From Corylus avellana (lineage: Eukaryota; Streptophyta; Magnoliopsida; Fagales; Betulaceae), in assembly GCF_901000735.1 (NCBI RefSeq), contig NC_081547.1, positions 13,242,091 to 13,306,090 of the forward strand: a stretch of DNA of 64,000 nucleotides. Direction: 5' to 3'. Shown here piece after piece: positions 56,502 to 64,000 of this stretch. A model generated the notes under the pieces. It made no database searches. It was not told where the DNA came from and saw nothing but the letters and a program-made list of their open reading frames with translations. Made by a program: the position numbers and the translations under genes. Numbering within the stretch: the first letter of the stretch is position 1; every line of letters begins with the position of its first letter.

Positions 56502-57000
56502 CATTGCGTCAGCTACTATGTTAGCCTTGCCAAGATGATAATTGATTTTGTGTTCATAATCCTTAGATTAGCTCTAGCCACCTCCTTTGTCTCCATAGAC
56601 AATTGTACCCGAGAACTCCTTAGTCCATTCTAGTACAAAAAGATCCTCTTGAATTTCTTAGCTCATATGTAACCCAAAATCATGTAATTCATGCATATAA
56701 GATCCAAAGGTACAAGATTCACCAATTGCCCTTTACCAGAATCCAAGTTCAAGAATATCATTCCTTAACATCCTTCTAATGGGCAATTAACAAAATCAGG
56801 AATCGTATCATCACACATCAATGTAACAAACATCATGCATTTTAAAAAAATTCTTAGTTAATGTTACACTTTTAGGTCCAAAACCCCAAATCAAGTAAGT
56901 GCAAAACAAAATACAACTAGTTGATGTCTGAGTAGCCCAAACCCTAACTCCAAAACAAAGCGAACCCACCTGCTTTAACAATTCTAGTGGTTACGCTTAT
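56502..57000 (-). pseudogene. Gypsy RNase H tail remnant and deleted pol region
   Basis: Just inside the solo LTR the minus strand reads INYHLGKANIVADAMS, the conserved end of the gypsy RNase H domain. To its right (56600-57000) I see no RT motif (no YxDD) and no protease. Protease, RT and most of RNase H therefore appear deleted. Confidence 0.65.
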
Positions 57001-57700
57001 ACCATGTCCTGCCATCATTTCCTTCTAGGTAAACCAGTACCGTTCCTTTTAGGCTGGTTGCAATTTCGAACGAAGTGTCCCACCTTGCCACATCTGTAGC
57101 ACCAATTCTTCCTTGATCAGCATTTTCCAAAATGTAGCCTGCCACACATATGGCACAAACAACTCTTTTTCTTGCTGGACCGCAACTCTTGGGGTGTCCT
57201 CCCTCTTAAGCTCCACAAGTACTCCCAATAGAACTCTTCCTTGAATCGGGTCCACGTAATAGCATCCTCGCTTCTTAATTCCATTACTAGCGAGCTTCAC
57301 TTAGCTTACCACCATTGCTTTGCTCCTCCAGAGAACTTGTAAGCCGTGTACTTGACTCTTTGTTGCTCAGTGCAATTCATAATTCGTAGCAGGTCCTCCA
57401 AGTTCGTAAGCCAATCCCTCGCTTATCTAGAGTTTAGGTTCCCCTTAAACACAGGGAAATGATGCTCATAAAACTCCTTGAAAAAGCAACCCTTGATTCC
57501 ACTTGGAGTCCCTTCTCCTCGTACATTGACCAAAGCGTCCACCAGAAGACTTGCCATAGTTTCCAATGCTTGGGTGGCGTCCAGAACGTTCCTCGTCTTT
57601 TCATTGGGTTGGGATGGCCTTTTACCATCGTTGCTCCCAATGCCATCGTGGAGTGACATCTGTGCAGTCACAACGGTCATCAGCCCCTACTTCGAAGCGT
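57000..57700 (-). pseudogene. Gypsy gag remnant with CCHC zinc knuckle
   Basis: Reading leftward, the first part is 57680-57423 (FKEFYEHHFPVFKGNL, then a stop). Next comes out-of-frame but recognisable LEDLLRIMNCTEQQRVKYTA (57420-57330). At about 57190-57050 a zinc-knuckle region with CHMCGRLHFGKC and CYRCGKVGHFVRNC follows. These mark the nucleocapsid end of Ty3/gypsy gag. Several stops make it non-functional. Confidence 0.82.
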
Positions 57701-58096
57701 CACGTAGCGTCTGATTTAAAACATCAAACCTAATCGCAAACCTATCCTTACTAAGGGCCTAAGCTACTACCACTTTATCCATTGTCCTAATGTAGATCTA
57801 AGCTTAAGACCTTAAATAACTATCTTAGTGCAGATCATTCCTAATCTGCAAAGTTGCATCATCAAAGCGGTCCTAGTCCTGACTTCAATACCATATCAAA
57901 TACCTAAAATCCTAATATTCTCGAGATCATTAGGTATCAAAACTATGTATCCCTTGTATACATTTAATCAATCCTATGCTCTGGTAGATCATCTCCTAAC
58001 ACCTAATAGATCAGTTCCTATAGTCCGCAAAGCCAAAGGCTCTGATAAGTCAAGACCTAATACTTAACACATCAATTCCTATTGTCCGAAGAGTAA

Positions 58097-58110
58097 CGGC
58101 ACTGATACCA
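58097..58110 (-). other. Primer-binding site of the gypsy element
   Basis: On the minus strand tggtatcagtgccg follows the 5' LTR directly and fits a Met-tRNA-type primer-binding site. The last 25-30 bases of the 5' LTR, present in the 3' LTR (51470-51500), are absent here, so the LTR/PBS junction has a small deletion. Confidence 0.7.
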
Positions 58111-58366
58111 ACTGGTAATTAACTTCACGGTCCATCTCTCAGCCTTATCCCTCACAGAACAAGACTCAGGGACCTCTACTCCTCGAAAAGAGAGGATACT
58201 AAATAGTGGAAACAAAAAGATTTGATAAACATTAATCATCACAACCAGAGCATCTACCAAGGATCATCAAAGTAGTTGAAATACTATGCATATCATCTTT
58301 ACAAGGGATTCATGCTATACCTTAATATGCAGACATGCATAAAAGGTCTAAGTCTACAACATAACG

Positions 58367-59657
58367 TGATGTGTGCCAAATATTGCATATTTGGACCCCT
58401 TAATTTACTATGGTTAATCCTTTAGCTGCGTTATTATCAGATGTTTTGGGTTAGTTTTGTGTCTTCAGTGTTTTGTAGGTTGCTGTGGGAAACTTGCGGG
58501 ATTTATGTGAAAGTTGCATAGGAGAAGCTGCCAATAGACCTACAATCAAGTGCAAGATATTATGCTTGAGAGCACCTGCGCTCGAGCCCAGCACCCGACG
58601 ATCGAGTGCGGACATGCCCAGCCCAAAGCTCATCGCGCGTGTACGCTTGCACCGCAGAGAGGAGTTGATGCACGAGTGCACTAACTGTGCGATCGAGCAC
58701 ACCTGTCCGATCTGGCATCGAGTTTTAGTTGAATTCAACTTGTAAACCCTAGTTTTAGTCCTATAGATAGATAATTATTAGATTAGTTTAGGGAGGCTAC
58801 GAATTTTGAGATTTCAGAGGAGAAAGAGGAGAGTTTTTGGGTTTTCTAGCTTTTGGATCTCAACTTTGTGATTCCATATTTGTAAGTACTCAATTTTCCA
58901 TTATGAATTCAATCAATCTTGTTTTGTCCTTTAATACCATGAGAGGCTAAACCCTTAACTAAGGTTGAAGATGAAGCCTTTCTTATGATTAACACTTTGT
59001 TCCATGTATGTATTGTTTCCCAATTTAATGGTTTAATTGCCCTATTGTTTTACTTCAACTCAATTGGATTGAATAATTCTTGGACAGCTTTTGTGATTCA
59101 AGGATACACTTGATGATTTAAGATTATTCAATACAATTGATTGCTTGGTTTTCTTTGTAAAAAAATTGGATTTCCCCTTTGATTTATTCTCTCAATACAA
59201 TAGATGTTTTGATAAAAAATGGATATTTTCTTGTGATTTACGGATACAGTTAATGATTTAATTAATTATTAGATTCTTTTGTGATTTGGGTTATGAATAG
59301 ATACATAGGATGTTTTGATGAATTCTTTGAAGCAATAGTAAAACAAACCTAAGATTTACATGTGAGAACTTTGGGAAATATTATAGATCATGGAACTATA
59401 TTGCTATGAATTTGTGAGTGCGGATTCTGAAATCCTAGTGCTTCATCATTAGATTACATTCATTTTAAATTGCTTGTGCCTTTGATTTTTCATTCAAACA
59501 ATAATCTCTCAAAATTTGGAACTAGGTTAGGGTTTGATTAATTTAGATTTAAATTTTGTATTAAAAAATACAATTCTCTGTGAGATCGACCTCGCACTTG
59601 CGATCCATTAACTACAATTGATTTGTGCACTCGTGAGTATTATAATTTGACACAGCA
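58367..59657 (+). mobile_element. Solo LTR of the 'tgatg' family (1,291 bp)
   Basis: It starts tgatgtgtgccaaatattg and ends tttgacacagca. The flanks taacg (58362-58366) and taatg (59658-59662) differ by one base. It lies in the 5' LTR of the gypsy element. It contains gcgctcgagc and gatcgag motifs at 58570-58700, before a TATA-like tatagata (58762). Confidence 0.85.
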
Positions 59658-61398
59658 TAATGCAACATACTAATTACTGTGAGCACTTGCTTAAGCTCAT
59701 AATAAGTCCTCAAGCATCTCCCGGGTCGAATCCTCTAATATAACTGGAAGCTTCGAAGTATCCATCTTCTACTAAGCTATCTATAACAACATAGTTGTAC
59801 ATATGAAAAAAAAGGGAAAATAATACAAGGGTAAGTCTGATGACTTAGTGAGTATAAATGCACATGACGTATTTGTCATTAAATGATGAACTTAGTTGTT
59901 TATAAAGCACATGCAACATTAAGAGATGACAGTTTATCATGAATGTGATATAGATATAATATATGCTTATAATCATGAGTAATAGTAATAGTTTAACCGT
60001 ATGGTTTACCCGAGATATTACCCTTTGTCAGCAGGGTTGGCGTTGTCCTAAGGGACCTGTAATACAACACCGGTGCCCCCGGATATTGTATGCTACCGTA
60101 CATAACATTAGTGGCACGACCCAGTCCGACCTTAGGTGGCCCACATCACTAATGATATTCGTCCTATAAAGACCATCCATTAGGGAATGGCTGCACCACA
60201 CACACATTTGACCATAAAGTTAACCTGTATAATAAGCCCATGGCGGTTATCCCACACGTACTGGTGTACCATGTCATACGGTGCAATTAATCTTATCAGT
60301 CTTTTACATGCATAGTTTTACAAGCTTCATTGTTATCTTATTAATCGACACACATTTTCACAAAAGAGAGTTCATAGTAATTCTAAAATGTATTTCATGA
60401 GAGTTGCAAAATATGCATGTTTGATATATATATATATATAGATGTACAATGCGAAAAAAGTAATAGTAGTTCCAAAATGTATTTCATGAGAGTTGCAAAA
60501 TATGCATGTTTGATATATATAAAATAGACGTGCAATGCAGAAAAAGTAACAACAAGCATTCGTGTGAGTTTGTACTCACCCGGGTCGTAAGACTCCTCCA
60601 TAAAATGCCCTTGAGGCTCTATAACCTTGAATACTGAGAAAAGACCTATCATTAGTTCTAAATCCAACTAAAACGAACCTAGAACATGAAGACAGAGGCT
60701 ATCAGACGACTGGCCAAAGTGGCGTTCCCTGGAACAGTTCTGACCGTAAGTTTGGGTCCGTGGCTGTACGTTTGTCTAGAAGGCTCGTATGTCCAATCTC
60801 GTGGCTGTACGTCCGCCTAGAAGGTTCATGTAGAACCTCATTTGGTTCAACCGTCCTCCTATCCTCCCAAACTAGTTCTAAAGCTACCAAAAGGATTCTG
60901 AGGACCTCATATCTCAAAACAACACCTCCATGCAAAAGGAAATATGCCCAACAAGAATTAAACGCTAACCTATGCTTAGACCAAGATTAAGGGAAACAAC
61001 ATAACTAGAAGCTCAAAACTACCAACTAAGCTAACTATGAAAAGTACTTAAACAACATAACGACTAAGGAACAAACTAAGCGTATAATACTACCTCTTTG
61101 AAGCCAAAAACCTCCAAGAATCACCTATCCTTCTCCAAGACTCACAAAACTCACAAGAACACACTCACACAGGATTTTAGAGAGCCTGGGGGCTAGAATG
61201 CGGCTTAAACGTTGAGGGTAGGGGGTATTTATAAGTAAGAAAAAGCAAAGGGTGCTACCAACTATTCTGAAAAGTAGAGGACATCCGATACTATTGGACC
61301 GTACATTCGGTACTATTTACTCAGTGGTCCAAAGGCTGCAACGTACATATGGGTTTTGACCAGCAGTCAACCAAAAAGTAGAGTGCGTCCAGTACTAT

Positions 61399-63528
61399 TG
61401 TAGTGACCCAAATAAATTAACTAAGCTTAAGTAGCTTAGTTAGAGGGTTAATTTTGGTTTCAGGTCACTAAGGACTGCTAGAGGGGAATTTTGGGACTTT
61501 TGGACTTTCGGACCGGACGTACGCTAGCGTTGTCGGATGTAAGCTCTTGTCTATAGTAAAGGACACATGTGGGGGGACCACCGTACGTATGCCTGCAAAA
61601 AGGTACAAGGACATACGATGGGGGACCACCGAACGTACGCTGCTTTTTGGATAGCCACTAGATAAGACATGGACGCTACAGCCTTTGGATTGTTGTGTAA
61701 ATAGTACCAGACATCCGCTACTTTTCAGAGAAGTTGTTAGCGTCCTCTGCTATATATACCCCTCTACCCCCTAACTCTCACACGCTCATTTACGCCCCTA
61801 AGCTCCCAGAACTTAGTGAGAGTGTGTTTTGTGAGATTTTGTGTGTTTTGTGTGGAGAAGAGAGGTGGTTCTTGAAGTTTAGGTTCAAGGAGGTAATATC
61901 CTTAAGCTTAACTCGTTTCTTAGTTGTTATGCTGTTTAATTGCTAGCTCAGTTATTGGTTTTGAGTTTCTAGATTGGTTATGCTTTAATCTTGGTGGTTT
62001 AGTAGTTTATCTTGATTTAGCGTGTTTTGTATTTCATGGAGACATTATTTTGAGATAGGTAGTCTTAGAAAGCCTTTTGGTAGCCTTAGAAATCGATTTG
62101 GGAGGATAGGAGGATGAATGGACAAAATAAGGTTCTACCTGAAATCCTTCGGAGTGGACGCACAACATCAAGCCCTAATGTACGGTCTGAAGCATTCCAG
62201 GGAACGCTATTTTGTTCGGCTGTCCGATTGGTCATGTTTTCTTGTTATAGAGTTGTTTTAGTGGAATTTGGACTAATAGAAGGTTTTCCATAGATTTGGG
62301 GAACCCGGACCGTTCGGAAGAGTATTCGGAGAATTTATACGACCCATGTGAGTTTTAACTCACATAATGCTCACTGTTATTTTCCATGACTGCACGACTA
62401 TTTTGTGTACCAAAACATGCATATTTGCAACTATCACGATTTACACTTGTTGCACATGAACTCTAGCATTTTTGAGAAAAACGTTGTGCTGAATATGTTA
62501 ACAAAGCGAGACTTGTAAAAAGCGTGCATGTAAAATACAGACAAGATAAATTGCATCGTATGAGATGGTATACCGGTACGTGCAGTATAATGGCCATAGT
62601 CTTACTATGCATGTTAACTTTATGGTCAAATGTGTGTGTGTTATATGGGCCTTGAATCCAATGGTTGTTTAGTGGCCGGCACTGCCTTAACGGGCGGTCA
62701 CTAAAGGACGGACATCATTAGTGGTGTGGGCCATCAGAGGTTAAACTCGGTCGTGGCGCTAGTGTTATGTACAGTAGTGTACAATAGTCGGGGCACCGGC
62801 ATTGTAATACAGGTCCCTCGGGATACTATTGAACTATGACTGTTACTCTGTATCATATGCATACATCATATATCTATATTAGACCTATGAAAATTGCCAT
62901 GATGGAATTATTGCATACTTTATAAAAATTAGAGTTCATTACAAAAACTAGCACGGGCATTATATGTGTTAACTTTCACTAAGTTATTAGACTTACCCCA
63001 TTATTTTATGTTTTTCCTGCCCCCCCATTATGAATACTTGTACAGTTTAGCTAGCTTAGACAAAGATGCTTTGGGAGCAGCTGTGGGTGATTGCGCAGGA
63101 TCTGATTCGAATAATTTTTTAGGACTTGGATCCAGTTTGGTTACATTCAATGTGGACTAATGGAGGAACCACCTAAGCAGATATGATTGAGATTGTTATC
63201 TCCTTAGCTTTGCTTAAACTTAGGATTTGATCTGATGATCTTTTGTTAAGACAATTATACTATAGGTTGTAACCTTATTTGATGACGGTCTGATGACCGG
63301 TACATCTAATGATTATCTTTATATTATGAGGCATTTTGTTTACTCTGGTGTATGAATGTGTGGTTGTATATGTAATGCTCTTTATTCCTATAATTTAGAA
63401 AGTCTTCCGCTGATGTCTCGTCTATGAGAGGTTGAAATCCCTAGGTCTTGTCCCGTGAGGGATAGGGCTAGGAGGCAGACCATGGGATCAATTACTAGTT
63501 AATTGACTTGCCCATTGGGGTCGTTACA
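61399..63528 (+). mobile_element. Solo LTR 'E' of the gypsy family, inserted in its own relative
   Basis: It starts tgtagtgaccc and ends gtcgttaca, 2,130 bp. The flanks actat (61394-61398) and actgt (63529-63533) differ by one base. It has a TATA box at 61751-61758, with a cluster of cgtacg-type palindromes just upstream (61510-61640). Orientation is opposite to that of the LTR it interrupts. Confidence 0.88.
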
Positions 63529-63777
63529 ACTGTTGGGGAGTAAGTCTGCCTACTATTTGCAGAGTATGGCGTACTATTGGTAGAGTATGTCCGGTGGTCC
63601 CCCGGCGTACATCCTCATGTAAAGACAAGAGCGTACGTATGGTGGTACCCCTGCGTACGTCTGGTTAGAAAGTTTAAAATTACAAAAATGCTCTTCCAGC
63701 TGTCCCTAGTGACCGAAAGGCTAAATTAACCCTCTAACTAAGCTACATAAGCTTAGTTAATTATTTGGGTCGCTACA

Positions 63778-63927
63778 ATAACACTAGTAGCCCGACTGAG
63801 TCCAACCTTGAGTGGCCCACGCTACTAATGATGTACGTCCTGTAGTGATCTCCCGTTAAGACTACGTGGGTCACAAACATCAATTGGATCCAAGGCCCAT
63901 ATATCACACACACATTTGACCATAAGG
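63778..63927 (-). mobile_element. Outer gypsy LTR 'B', right part
   Basis: It continues the LTR broken at 51469, beginning with the duplicated ataac. It runs through ggcccacgctactaatgatg and ggatccaaggcccatat to 63927, where the next insertion begins. Confidence 0.75.
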
Positions 63928-64000
63928 TGATGAGTGCCAAATATTGCATATTTGGACCCCTTAATTTGCATTTGCTAAACCTTTAGCTTTGTTATTTTCT
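63928..64000 (+). mobile_element. Start of a further 'tgatg' family LTR (cut by window end)
   Basis: tgatgagtgccaaatattgc matches the start of the element at 58367. Only 73 bases are in the window, so it cannot be said whether this is a solo LTR or part of a full element. Confidence 0.75.

Larger units (their letters stand above)
51470..63777 (-). mobile_element. Ty3/gypsy retrotransposon, complete ends but decayed, with nested solo LTRs
   Basis: Both outer flanks carry the same 5 bp, ataac (51465-51469 and 63778-63782). On the minus strand the order is 5' LTR (63777-58111), primer-binding site, gag, RNase H remnant, integrase, polypurine tract and 3' LTR (53491-51470). The gag to RNase H to integrase order is that of Ty3/gypsy. 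Without the three nested LTRs the element is about 7.7 kb. Protease and reverse transcriptase are missing, so it could not move by itself. Confidence 0.87.
58111..63777 (-). repeat. 5' LTR of the gypsy element, split by two solo LTRs
   Basis: Segments 58111-58366, 59658-61398 and 63529-63777 together match the 3' LTR block for block. The 5' end on the minus strand is tgtagcgaccc at 63777. A minus-strand TATA box lies at 61233-61226. An 89 bp tandem duplication (60381-60469 and 60470-60558) makes it longer than the 3' LTR. Confidence 0.85.

Noticed and set aside
1..64000. tRNA, rRNA or integrated plant virus sequence
   Set aside because: The tRNA-like matches are only 13-14 base primer-binding sites. 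The reverse-transcriptase pieces carry L1 motifs, and the gag/integrase pieces are Ty3/gypsy with LTRs. I saw no movement protein or coat protein motifs of pararetroviruses.

Overview
The window is nuclear DNA of a flowering plant, most likely a woody eudicot. The evidence is AT-rich introns, a telo-box next to the start codon of a housekeeping-type gene, and plant-type L1, hAT, MULE, TRIM and Ty3/gypsy elements. A Fagales relative is possible from the look of the L1 ORF1, but that is only an impression.

I can support one cellular gene. It is a plus-strand SEN1/senataxin-like superfamily 1 helicase whose coding exons run from 3589 to 40473. Joining 22 coding exons by splice sites and reading frame gives 7,077 nt of uninterrupted coding sequence (2,358 aa). 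It has a long alpha-helical N-terminal region, an acidic/serine-rich linker, a complete Upf1-like helicase core and a basic C-terminal tail. Two introns use GC donors. Three introns are inflated by transposons: intron 9 (8.0 kb), intron 19 (11.1 kb) and intron 21 (5.2 kb).

Layout. 1-3588 is upstream DNA with short tandem repeats, a MULE-like palindromic MITE (777-1331) and a poly(A) retroposon with target-site duplication (1653-2920). Intron 9 holds two 277-279 bp LTR miniatures and a decayed L1 that is itself interrupted by a second, inverted L1. Intron 19 holds an ORF1-only LINE with an intact-looking ORF (22859-25487, broken by an assembly gap), a near full-length but dead L1 on the minus strand (25584-31530) and another TRIM-like element. 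Intron 21 holds L1 3' ends and hAT-type elements.

Downstream of the gene (40474-64000) there is no cellular gene that I can recognise. There are hAT and MITE insertions (41.8-45.5 kb) and then a nest of Ty3/gypsy DNA. A minus-strand LTR is split by a plus-strand solo LTR (47200-49319, perfect TSD). A second minus-strand LTR is split by a whole minus-strand gypsy element (51470-63777, TSD ataac). That element carries three further solo LTRs, two of another family and one of its own. At least four rounds of insertion can be read from the TSDs. The element keeps gag, an RNase H tail and integrase remnants but has lost protease and reverse transcriptase.

Only the helicase should make a host protein; everything else is mobile DNA. 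The most unusual points are the two GC-AG introns, the pair of miniature LTR elements, the ORF1-only LINE with an L1-like 3' tail, repeated self-insertion of one LTR family, and clusters of CG-containing palindromes upstream of the TATA box in three different LTR types.
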